A stretch of DNA of 64,000 nt from the NCBI RefSeq assembly GCF_019645815.1, contig NZ_CP080997.1, forward strand, positions 2,298,880 to 2,362,879. The letters run 5' to 3'. A program made the translations under genes and the position numbers. The DNA is from Mycolicibacter heraklionensis (GTDB lineage Bacteria; Actinomycetota; Actinomycetes; Mycobacteriales; Mycobacteriaceae). This document shows positions 54,508-64,000 of this stretch, piece after piece (position 1 is the first letter of the stretch; each line of letters opens with the position of its first letter). The notes below the pieces were generated by a model, which searched no databases, was not told where the DNA came from, and saw only the letters and a program-made list of their open reading frames with translations.

Positions 54508-54740
54508 CCCGGCGCGGCGGACTCAGCCTCGTCACAGATCCGTTTCATCTCTCTGCGGTCGGCGCGACACGCCCATACGAAAGCAACACGCGCAAAACGG
54601 GGCCCCCATACTTGAACCACGGCGGGAACAACTGCACGGCAGCTCGTCGGACGGCGTATGCTCACGACCAACTCGGGCAAGAGCAAACGCGGCCACCGGC
54701 CAGCCAGTGGCAACGAGCGCGATCGGCGAGAGGAAGCAGC

Positions 54741-55376
54741 GTGGGCGACCAACCGGGGCAGGAACAGCTGGACTTCACGGGTCAGTCCGACACGGGTGAC
54801 CGCGAAGTCCCCGCGGCCCCTTCCAGCGCCGGCCAACCCGTACAGGGCGGACTGTTCCCCGACGACTCCGTTCCCGACGAACTCGTCGGCTACCGCGGCC
54901 CCAGTGCCTGCCAAATCGCCGGCATCACCTATCGCCAGCTCGACTACTGGGCTCGTACCTCCCTGGTGGTGCCGTCGATCCGGGGGGCGGCCGGCTCCGG
55001 CAGCCAGCGGCTGTACTCGTTCAAAGACATCCTGGTGCTCAAGATCGTGAAGCGACTCCTCGACACCGGAATCTCGCTGCACAACATCCGGATCGCTGTC
55101 GACCACCTTCGTGAGCGCGGTGTGCAGGATCTGGCCAACATCACGCTGTTCTCCGACGGCACCACCGTCTACGAGTGCACTTCGGCCGAGGAGGTCGTCG
55201 ACCTGCTGCAGGGCGGCCAGGGTGTGTTCGGGATCGCGGTGTCGGGCGCGATGCGCGAGTTGACCGGCGTGATCTCCGACTTCCCGGGTGAGCGCGCCGA
55301 CGGCGGCGAGTCGATCGCCGCACCGGAAGACGAACTGGCCAGCCGCCGCAAGTTCCGCGACCGCAAGACCGGCTAG
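54741..55376 (+). CDS. MerR-family transcriptional regulator (Rv1830-like)
   Basis: A 211-residue protein with a disordered N terminus (to about residue 50) and a MerR helix-turn-helix (GPSACQIAGITYRQLDYWARTSLVVPSIRGAAGSGSQRLYSFKDILVLKIVKRLLDTG). A C-terminal domain resembling Rv1830 follows, a regulator linked to cell-cycle control. The start is the GTG at 54741 after AGAGGAAG; the open frame upstream lacks a good site. Confidence 0.9.
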   Translation: MGDQPGQEQLDFTGQSDTGDREVPAAPSSAGQPVQGGLFPDDSVPDELVGYRGPSACQIAGITYRQLDYWARTSLVVPSIRGAAGSGSQRLYSFKDILVLKIVKRLLDTGISLHNIRIAVDHLRERGVQDLANITLFSDGTTVYECTSAEEVVDLLQGGQGVFGIAVSGAMRELTGVISDFPGERADGGESIAAPEDELASRRKFRDRKTG

Positions 55377-55409
55377 GGCTGCAGCCCGTTATCGCACCCT
55401 CATAGCGCC

Positions 55410-55455
55410 GCACCGACCGAATTGCGGTCCCGGTGGTCGGTGCGACCGACTTCTC
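55410..55455 (+). terminator. Stem-loop terminator after the MerR gene
   Basis: Exact 9-bp arms GCACCGACC and GGTCGGTGC lie around a 16-base loop, starting 33 bases past the stop. A pyrimidine-rich tail (CTTCTCTTTAC) follows. Confidence 0.6.
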
Positions 55456-55505
55456 TTTACCGATCTGCCGACCTGTCATGGAACGGCGCCGCGCCGACTG
55501 TGCTG

Positions 55506-55542
55506 TGGTATATCTAGGACACTTCGTGTAACAGATATACCA
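55506..55542. promoter_or_regulatory. 37-bp dyad operator upstream of the glycosidase gene
   Basis: Perfect 10-bp outer arms TGGTATATCT and AGATATACCA, and inner arms ACAC and GTGT, share one centre at 55524. The site ends 12 bp before the glycosidase ATG. A related 37-bp dyad lies upstream of the DUF2236-TetR operon (59397-59433), with 24 of 37 positions identical by my alignment. It is a candidate TetR operator. Confidence 0.72.
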
Positions 55543-55554
55543 TCAGAGGTTCGG

Positions 55555-57843
55555 ATGAGCGGCGCGCGTGCCCTGGCGACGGGGGCTGTGACGGCGGCTC
55601 TTGCCGGGTTGCCGGTGCTGGCTGCACCGCAGGCTCGGGCCGACGTCCTCGATGCGATGGTGGAGCCGATGATGGATGCGGCGAGCAATTCTCTTGGTAC
55701 GGATGCGATCTCGGGGTGGTCCTCGTGGGAGCCGCTGCTCGACCCGGCACCTGGGGAGGGCCTGCTCGGCGGGCTAATCGCGGGACCGGCGGCGGCCACC
55801 GATCTGAGCGGATGGTTCGAGCAGTTCGTCTACGAGCCGGTTCACGCCGGTATCGAAAACTGGATCCACAGTGACCTCGGCCAACAACTTGACGGCGTCC
55901 TCAACGCCTTGCTGGGTTCGTATGCGATCGGCGACGGTGCCGCGGGAACGGTTGATCATCCCGACGGCGGGGCCGGCGGCTGGATCTTCGGTGACGGCGG
56001 GGCGGGCTGGGATTCGACGGGCGCCGGGCTGTCCGGCGGCGCCGGCGGGGCCGCGGGGCTGTTCGGTGATGGCGGCACCGGTGGGGCCGCGGGCGCCGGT
56101 GCGGCCGGTGGAGCGGGCGGTGACGGGGGCTGGCTGCTCGGTGTTGGCGGCGCGGGCGGGGCCGGCGGACAGGGCCTTGTCGGCGGGATCGGCGGGCACG
56201 GCGGTGACGGTGGCTGGTTGTTCGGGATGGGCGGACACGGCGGGGCAGGGGGTGACGGCGGCGCCGGAGGTCATGGTGGTGACGGCGGCGACGCGATCGG
56301 GGTCTTGGGAAGCGGTGGAAATGGCGGCAGCGGCGGTGAAAGCGGAATAGGTTCTGCCCCTGCCGGTTTACCCGCACTGGGTGGCGCTGGCGGCAACGGG
56401 AGCATGCTGGGCAGCCACGGTGTGGTCGGGCACTTCGGTACCGGCATCCCGTTGAGCGGCGGCAGTGGAGGGTTTTCCACCGCCGACACCTGGATCACCG
56501 ACAGTGCCGGACGAGTCGTGATCCTGCATGGCCTCGACGAGGTCTACAAGCTGTCACCGTACGAGCCGTCGGCTTCCGGATTCGGCGACGACGACGCAGC
56601 TTTCTTGGCCGCCAATGGCTTCAACAGCGTGGGGTTGGGCATCGTCTGGGCCGCTCTGGAACCCGAGCCCGGGGTGTTCAGCCAGACGTACCTCGACTCA
56701 ATCGCCGAGACCGTACAAACCCTGAGCAACCACGGCATCGTCACCGTTCTGGGTATGCACCAAGACCTCTACAGCACGGTATTCGGGGGAGAAGGAGCGC
56801 CCGACTGGGCGGTGCAGACCGGCGGACTGCCCAACCCCGACTTCGGCTTCCCCAACAGCTACTACCTCAACCCCGCCGAGATGTATGCCTGGGATACGTT
56901 CTGGTCCAACGCCCCAGCATCCGATGGCGTTGGACTCGAGAATCATTACGCGCTGGCTTGGGAATACGTGGCCGACTATTTCAAGGACGACCCCAACGTA
57001 GTCGGGCTCAACATCATGACCGAGCCGTCCGCAGGCTCACAATGGCTGTCGAGCATGTTGGGCAACCCGCACTTCGATGCCCAGCAGCTGACTCCCTTCT
57101 ACAACCAGGTGACCTCGGCGATCCGGGCCGTCGATCCCAACACCACCGTCTACTTCCAACACAACGTCAACTTCGACTTGGGGTTCCCGACCCACTTGGG
57201 CACGGTGAACGATCCGAACAAAGCCTTCGAGTTCGCCTATTTCTGCCCCACATCGCTGCTCGGCGATGGCCTGTTCTGCGACGTGCTCGACGATATGGCC
57301 CTGAACAATGTCGTGGCTTATGCAGGCGCACACAATATTCCGGCACTGATGGGCGGATTCGGAGCCACCGACAATATCGCGGTCATCATCGACATGCTGC
57401 GAGGCGCCAGTCAACGCCATTACGGATGGACGGAGTGGGCCTACACCGGCAAAGACGACATCACCACCGGCGCGTCCTCGCAGAACTCCGAGGCGCTGGT
57501 GTTCGATCCGAGCAAGCCGCCCGTCGGCGACAACGTCAACGTCGCCACCCTGGCGGCATTGGCCGAGCCGTATCCGCAGGCGGTGGCCGGCACCCCGAGC
57601 TCCTGGTCGTTCGACCACGGCATCTTCCAGCTCAGCTACGCCACGGCGCGGGCCGATGGCACCGGCAGCTTCGCAGCGGGCGCGCAGACCACCATCTCGG
57701 TGCCGGCCATCCAATACCCGCACGGCTACCAGGTCAGCGTCACCGGTGGCCACGTGGTGTCAATCCCCAACGTGCCGGTGCTGATCATCGCCTCAGACGC
57801 CGGTGCCACCACCGTCAACGTCGTCGTGGCGCCGGCGCACTAG
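55555..57843 (+). CDS. Secreted GH5-family glycosidase with PGRS-like Gly-rich linker
   Basis: The 762-residue exported protein has a signal peptide (to about residue 28), a helical segment, and a Gly/Ala-rich region of about residues 135-300 made of GGxGG units as in PE_PGRS proteins. No PE domain is present. A GH5 (cellulase/endoglycoceramidase-like) TIM-barrel domain follows (FLAANGFNSVGLGIVWAALEPEPGVF; HQDLYSTVFGGEGAPDW). The acid/base Glu490 is in NIMTEPSAG and the nucleophile Glu627 in GWTEWAYTG. The C terminus looks like a beta-sandwich. An AGAGG site fits the ATG at 55555. It is inserted between genes that are adjacent in M. tuberculosis. Confidence 0.83.
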   Translation: MSGARALATGAVTAALAGLPVLAAPQARADVLDAMVEPMMDAASNSLGTDAISGWSSWEPLLDPAPGEGLLGGLIAGPAAATDLSGWFEQFVYEPVHAGIENWIHSDLGQQLDGVLNALLGSYAIGDGAAGTVDHPDGGAGGWIFGDGGAGWDSTGAGLSGGAGGAAGLFGDGGTGGAAGAGAAGGAGGDGGWLLGVGGAGGAGGQGLVGGIGGHGGDGGWLFGMGGHGGAGGDGGAGGHGGDGGDAIGVLGSGGNGGSGGESGIGSAPAGLPALGGAGGNGSMLGSHGVVGHFGTGIPLSGGSGGFSTADTWITDSAGRVVILHGLDEVYKLSPYEPSASGFGDDDAAFLAANGFNSVGLGIVWAALEPEPGVFSQTYLDSIAETVQTLSNHGIVTVLGMHQDLYSTVFGGEGAPDWAVQTGGLPNPDFGFPNSYYLNPAEMYAWDTFWSNAPASDGVGLENHYALAWEYVADYFKDDPNVVGLNIMTEPSAGSQWLSSMLGNPHFDAQQLTPFYNQVTSAIRAVDPNTTVYFQHNVNFDLGFPTHLGTVNDPNKAFEFAYFCPTSLLGDGLFCDVLDDMALNNVVAYAGAHNIPALMGGFGATDNIAVIIDMLRGASQRHYGWTEWAYTGKDDITTGASSQNSEALVFDPSKPPVGDNVNVATLAALAEPYPQAVAGTPSSWSFDHGIFQLSYATARADGTGSFAAGAQTTISVPAIQYPHGYQVSVTGGHVVSIPNVPVLIIASDAGATTVNVVVAPAH

Positions 57844-57853
57844 GTCGAAGAAT

Positions 57854-58477
57854 TCATCCGACAGCGTGTTCGGCCATCGGGGTGAGGACTTCCTGAGCGA
57901 AGCGTCGCAGCGCCGCATCGTCGCGAAAATCCGGATCGGTGGATGGCAGCGAGATATAGGTCAAGAACAGCCGGGCGAACACGTCGGCCACCCAGCGCAC
58001 CGACTGGGTCGGACTGCCGGGCGCCTCGCCGTGAATGTAGTTGGCGATGAACGCTGACCCCATCGCGAGCAGGTCCTTGGCATCGGCGGACGGTAGTGGC
58101 TCGAACTGCGCGGCTCGGCTCAGCATCGGATGCTCACGGGCGAAACTGATGGCGGCGACGAAGGCCTCGGCTACACCGTGATGGGGGTCGGGTGTGGTTT
58201 CGATGGCGTCGGCCACCGTCGCGAGAAAGCGCCCGGTCTCCCGACGGATCAGCGCCTGAATCAGATCTTCGCGCCGGGGATAGCGGCGGTAGGCGGTCAT
58301 GCGTGACACGCCCGCGCGCCGGACCACGTCTTCGATGGTGATGCGCCGCAGTCCGACGGTCGCGGCTTCGTGAACGGCGGCGTCGAGAATGCGTTGGGCG
58401 GTCGCATCGGTGGCATGTTCGGCGGGCATTCCGGCGACGGCCTCGCCGATGACCGTGACGAACTGCGGGTCAATCAT
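57854..58477 (-). CDS. TetR-family transcriptional regulator
   Basis: The 207-residue regulator has an N-terminal TetR helix-turn-helix (ILDAAVHEAATVGLRRITIEDVVRRAGVSRMTAYRRYPRREDLI, about residues 29-72) and a helical ligand domain. It starts at the ATG at 58477, which overlaps the DUF2236 stop as ATGA, so the two genes form a coupled operon. It converges on the glycosidase gene with a 10-bp gap. It probably binds the dyads at 55506 and 59397. Confidence 0.87.
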   Translation of the reverse strand: MIDPQFVTVIGEAVAGMPAEHATDATAQRILDAAVHEAATVGLRRITIEDVVRRAGVSRMTAYRRYPRREDLIQALIRRETGRFLATVADAIETTPDPHHGVAEAFVAAISFAREHPMLSRAAQFEPLPSADAKDLLAMGSAFIANYIHGEAPGSPTQSVRWVADVFARLFLTYISLPSTDPDFRDDAALRRFAQEVLTPMAEHAVG

Positions 58478-59382
58478 GGCGTGCCTGCGGTCGTGACACC
58501 GACACCGTTGGCGCGCTCGCGCGCCAACCGGGCATAGGGAGGAAGGCCATAAGCCCACCGTATCCGGCGAGCGTCGAACTGCAGTGCCGGGCCGATCAGT
58601 CGCCGAGCCAGGAGGGAAGGGTGGTCGAATCCGGTGAGTTCTCGTGCCCAGCGGGGGGCGTAACTCATCCCGGCATACACCGCGAACCGGTGCAGTGCGC
58701 GATCGAGGGGACCGGGCAGGTCGGGGAAGAAGGGTGCGGTGAGCAGGAAGTCGATGAATTCGCGGGTCTGCGCGTTGACACCCAATTGCGGGCGCACCCG
58801 GCGAACGTAGTCGTCGAGTTCAGCCATGTTCGATGGCACCCACTCGGCGCCCGCCATCCGACCGATCGTCGCCTGCTCGGCTAGGTATTGGTCGCGTTCG
58901 TGCTGCGACAACGGCCGATTCGTGCGCTCGAACGCGCGCATGATCATCCACGGGATGCAGGTGTGCACCCACGCCAGCAGTTCGGGGTCCAGGGCCCGGT
59001 ATGCCACACCGTCGGGCCGGGTGCCCGTCACGTGGGAATGGATGGACTTGACCTGTTCGATCAGCTGCGTCGCCGCTTCGGTATTGCCGAAGGTCGTGGT
59101 CAGCACGTAACCGAGGGTGGTGCGGGCGCGCCGGAACGGGTCCGCACGGTACGTCGAAAGGTCCTGCACGCCGGCGATCACCGACGGATGCAGAATCTCC
59201 AGCACGATCGCCGGCAACCCGGCCTGCGCCACCGCGGCAAGGTCCGCGTTCACCTCCCACGACACACTGCCCGGACCGATCAGACCCGGGTCGCCCGGCT
59301 CACCACCGTAAACGCGGGGATCGTCATGTCGTCCGGCGATGTTCTGAAATTCGTCCACGATGCGGTGCCGTAGCGTGCCCAT
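58474..59382 (-). CDS. DUF2236 / oxygenase MpaB-like (latex-clearing-protein-related) protein
   Basis: A 302-residue protein of the DUF2236 family, which includes MpaB-type and rubber oxygenases that use a b-type haem. Family features are PGSVSWEVNADLAAVAQAGLPAIVLEILHPSVIAGV, the HTCIPWMIMRAFERTNRPLS segment and RHPFF-like PFFPDLPGPLDRALHRF. The ATG at 59382 is preferred over a TTG two codons upstream. It is the first gene of the operon with tetR; the substrate is unknown. Confidence 0.82.
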   Translation of the reverse strand: MGTLRHRIVDEFQNIAGRHDDPRVYGGEPGDPGLIGPGSVSWEVNADLAAVAQAGLPAIVLEILHPSVIAGVQDLSTYRADPFRRARTTLGYVLTTTFGNTEAATQLIEQVKSIHSHVTGTRPDGVAYRALDPELLAWVHTCIPWMIMRAFERTNRPLSQHERDQYLAEQATIGRMAGAEWVPSNMAELDDYVRRVRPQLGVNAQTREFIDFLLTAPFFPDLPGPLDRALHRFAVYAGMSYAPRWARELTGFDHPSLLARRLIGPALQFDARRIRWAYGLPPYARLARERANGVGVTTAGTP

Positions 59383-59396
59383 TTTCAACCGCCCAT

Positions 59397-59433
59397 TGGT
59401 ATAAATGTGACAGATATAGTCTTATATATACCA
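59397..59433. promoter_or_regulatory. 37-bp dyad operator upstream of the DUF2236-tetR operon
   Basis: Outer arms TGGTATA and TATACCA and inner GAC/GTC are symmetric about 59415. It has the same length and symmetry as the site at 55506, and also contains the GACA and ATATACCA blocks. It lies 15 bp upstream of the DUF2236 start, the expected place for autoregulation. Confidence 0.7.
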
Positions 59434-59489
59434 TGGTGGTGGTCCGGCGCCCAGCGGATCCTGCCGGCCGGGCTCGGCGGGTAGTATCG

Positions 59490-59717
59490 GGTCCGCATCA
59501 GCCTCGCGCGGGAGAGTTCCGTGGCAGCCAGCCGCGGACGCCGAAGGAGCAATACCTCTCCGTCAACCTCTCAGGCACCCGGACCGCGCCGGCATTGATG
59601 CCTCTGGAAAGCGGTGGCGCCCCTTCGGGTTACACCCGCCCATGGGGAAAGGCGCTGCAGATATCTCGGCGCCGAATCTCTCAGGCGCCCGGGTCGGGCA
59701 GACGACAGAGGGGGAGG
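59490..59717 (+). ncRNA. Tandem glycine riboswitch (gcvT element)
   Basis: Two aptamer-like halves are visible. Aptamer 1 (about 59490-59585) is closed by GGTCCG/CGGACC and holds GCGGGAGAG, GCCGAAGGAGCAA and CCTCTCAGGCAC. Aptamer 2 (about 59600-59717) is closed by CCTCTG/CAGAGG and holds CTCTGGAAAGCG and ATCTCTCAGGCGCC. These are the signature blocks of the gcvT glycine riboswitch, and it sits directly upstream of gcvP. It probably raises gcvP expression when glycine is abundant. Confidence 0.92.
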
Positions 59718-59759
59718 ACACGAATTCGTCTCGCAGTCGTCTAGCGCCCAGGAGTTCCC

Positions 59760-62591
<2,832 letters not shown>

Positions 62592-62697
62592 GTCGCTGGT
62601 ATTCGGCAAATAGCCAGCAAAGCCTCAGCTAGCGTCCAAAAGAGTCTAGGATCGCCCTTATCCAATTCATGGTTGAGGTTCGCTTCTAGGAGGACTC

Positions 62698-64000
62698 GTG
62701 CAGGAGCCCATTTCTCGCTCCTGCGTCACCGCCGGCCTCGCCCTGGTCAGCGCCGGGATCGTCACGGTCGCTCCGGTCAGCGTGCCACTGCCGGCCACCG
62801 CGGCTTCGCCTGGCGTGGCGCTGACCACCTCCTACGGTGATCTGTTCGCCAACACCTGGGACAACATCGAGCGCATCAGTGCGAACACCGACTGGTCGGC
62901 GATCTCGCAGCTGTTCACCGCGATGTTCTCCAATCCGGTCGGGGTGATCGAAGCGGCCAGCAACTTCACGCTGGCGGTGGACGCCGACGCCGCGTCGCTG
63001 CCGGCGACGGTCTCGGTGCAGCTGTCGCCGGGGTTGGAGTTGCTGATCGCGGGCCTGGCATCGCACGTGGCGACTCTGGACGCGCTGTTCGGCGTGGTCG
63101 ACGACCTGGGCGACCCCGCCACCGCGTTCACCGCGCTGTTCAACGCGCCGGCCACCCTGCTGGATGCCTACCTCAACGGCCAGCACAATCTGTCCCTGCT
63201 GGGCGGCATCATCAGCATTCCGGTGTTCAACGGGATTCTGGCGCCCGAACAGAACCTGGAGATCGACCTCGACTTGTCCAGGCTGCTGCAGATGCTCGGC
63301 TTGGGCACTCCGGATTTGAGCAACCTGAACCTCGACGGGGTGATCGACCAGGTCCGCCTCGGCACCCTGACGCTCGGCGGGCTGCTCAGCGGTCTGGGGT
63401 TCAGCGACGACGGCGTCGGGGACCTGCTGAAGTCGGCCACCAACGTCAGCACCCTGGGAGACCTGCTCGACTTCTTGGGCCTGGGCGACTTGGGGCTGAG
63501 CCGCTACAGCCTGACCGCCCTCTTGGGTGACCTGGGCCCCGACACCGACTTCTACCGCAATCTCGATCTGGACCTGGCACTGGGCAACTTCCGGCTCGTC
63601 GACGTGCTGAGCGCGTTCGGGGTCGACGCCGCGATTCCCCTGGGCCTCGGGCAGGTGCTGGCCGGTCTGGGCGACGGCGACTTGGCCGGTGAACAGCTCG
63701 GCAGCCTGCTGTCCGACGTCGGCCTCCTCACCGAAGTCCTCAGTTGGCTCAACGCGACTGCAGCTGACCTCTTCGACCCCATTCCTCTGCTAGGGCCGCT
63801 GCTGACTGGCCTGTTGAGCGACCTGCTGGGTGGCGATGGTCTGGAAGCTCTGCTCAACAACTTCACCGTCGGCGATCTGCTGGGCGACCTGCACCTCGAC
63901 GACACCGTCAGTTCGGTGCTGGCGAGTGTGGGCGGCGCATTGCTGTCGGTCGGCAACCTGACCCTCGGCGGCGTCCTGCAAGATCTCGGCTTCGACGATT
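62698..64000 (+). CDS. Large secreted Leu/Gly-rich protein, GjpA-like outer-membrane family (3' end cut by window edge)
   Basis: The partial product (434 codons seen) starts at a GTG after a strong AGGAGGAC site. An N-terminal signal-like segment (SCVTAGLALVSAGIVTVAPVSVPLP) is followed by a segment resembling mycobacterial proteins annotated as porin GjpA (TTSYGDLFANTWDNIERISANTDW; NAPATLLDAYLNGQ). From about residue 195 it is built of imperfect L-G-D-L-L-x-x-L-G repeats. The family assignment rests on resemblance; porin activity is not shown by sequence. Confidence 0.6.
   Translation, partial: MQEPISRSCVTAGLALVSAGIVTVAPVSVPLPATAASPGVALTTSYGDLFANTWDNIERISANTDWSAISQLFTAMFSNPVGVIEAASNFTLAVDADAASLPATVSVQLSPGLELLIAGLASHVATLDALFGVVDDLGDPATAFTALFNAPATLLDAYLNGQHNLSLLGGIISIPVFNGILAPEQNLEIDLDLSRLLQMLGLGTPDLSNLNLDGVIDQVRLGTLTLGGLLSGLGFSDDGVGDLLKSATNVSTLGDLLDFLGLGDLGLSRYSLTALLGDLGPDTDFYRNLDLDLALGNFRLVDVLSAFGVDAAIPLGLGQVLAGLGDGDLAGEQLGSLLSDVGLLTEVLSWLNATAADLFDPIPLLGPLLTGLLSDLLGGDGLEALLNNFTVGDLLGDLHLDDTVSSVLASVGGALLSVGNLTLGGVLQDLGFDD

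Larger units (their letters stand above)
59383..59759. promoter_or_regulatory. Divergent regulatory region between DUF2236 and gcvP
   Basis: The 377-bp region has no gene. It holds the 37-bp dyad (59397-59433), a TAGTAT -10-like motif (59482-59487) close to the start of the glycine riboswitch, the tandem riboswitch itself, and the AGGAG ribosome-binding site of gcvP. Confidence 0.65.

Overview
This 64 kb window is a high-GC actinobacterial chromosome segment from a mycobacterium, and almost certainly a slow grower. It carries a complete ESX-5 type VII secretion locus, PE and PPE genes, SecA2, GarA, DUF732 proteins, and a gene order that follows the M. tuberculosis Rv1782-Rv1832 region. Family names rest on remembered protein similarity and visible motifs; no database search was run. 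No tRNA, rRNA, CRISPR array, IS element or prophage was seen.

Left part (1-21 kb) is accessory and housekeeping metabolism. It holds a truncated quinone oxidoreductase, a DJ-1/PfpI protein, a PIF1/RecD-like helicase fused to a BRCT domain, NAD-dependent malic enzyme, topoisomerase IB, two DUF732 secreted proteins, a RecB-like nuclease, a methyltransferase, a C40 peptidase, a beta-oxidation cassette (fadE / fabG-fadA-fadE-gntR around a divergent AT-rich dyad), a lipoprotein with a PAI repeat, and a membrane-anchored molybdopterin oxidoreductase.

Centre (21.6-37.6 kb) is ESX-5: eccB5-eccC5, then PE-esxM-esxN, then espG5, eccD5-mycP5-eccE5-eccA5, then a second PE-esxM-esxN module. The two esxM-esxN pairs are almost identical at DNA level, with only synonymous coding differences, while the PE genes beside them have diverged. 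The PPE/cyp143 genes that lie inside the M. tuberculosis locus are absent. A pair of PHO-box-like repeats lies upstream of the first PE gene.

At 37.7-40.3 kb an M-box (Mg2+) riboswitch leader precedes a PPE gene and mgtC. The leader also contains a possible short upstream ORF, and part of it resembles the leader of the second PE-esxMN module.

Right part (40-64 kb) is the Rv1814-Rv1832-like backbone: sterol desaturase, a lectin-LysM protein, a secreted trypsin-like protease, a VOC protein, a flavoprotein, the BacA-like transporter, secA2, pgsA2, two DUF881 proteins flanking a small membrane protein, gcvH, garA, two MerR regulators flanking a bifunctional-nuclease-like protein, and gcvP behind a tandem glycine riboswitch. 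Between the second MerR gene and gcvP sits an inserted block: a secreted GH5-type glycosidase with a PGRS-like linker but no PE domain, and a DUF2236-TetR operon. Both are preceded by related 37-bp dyads, which suggests one TetR regulon. The window ends inside a large secreted Leu-rich protein.
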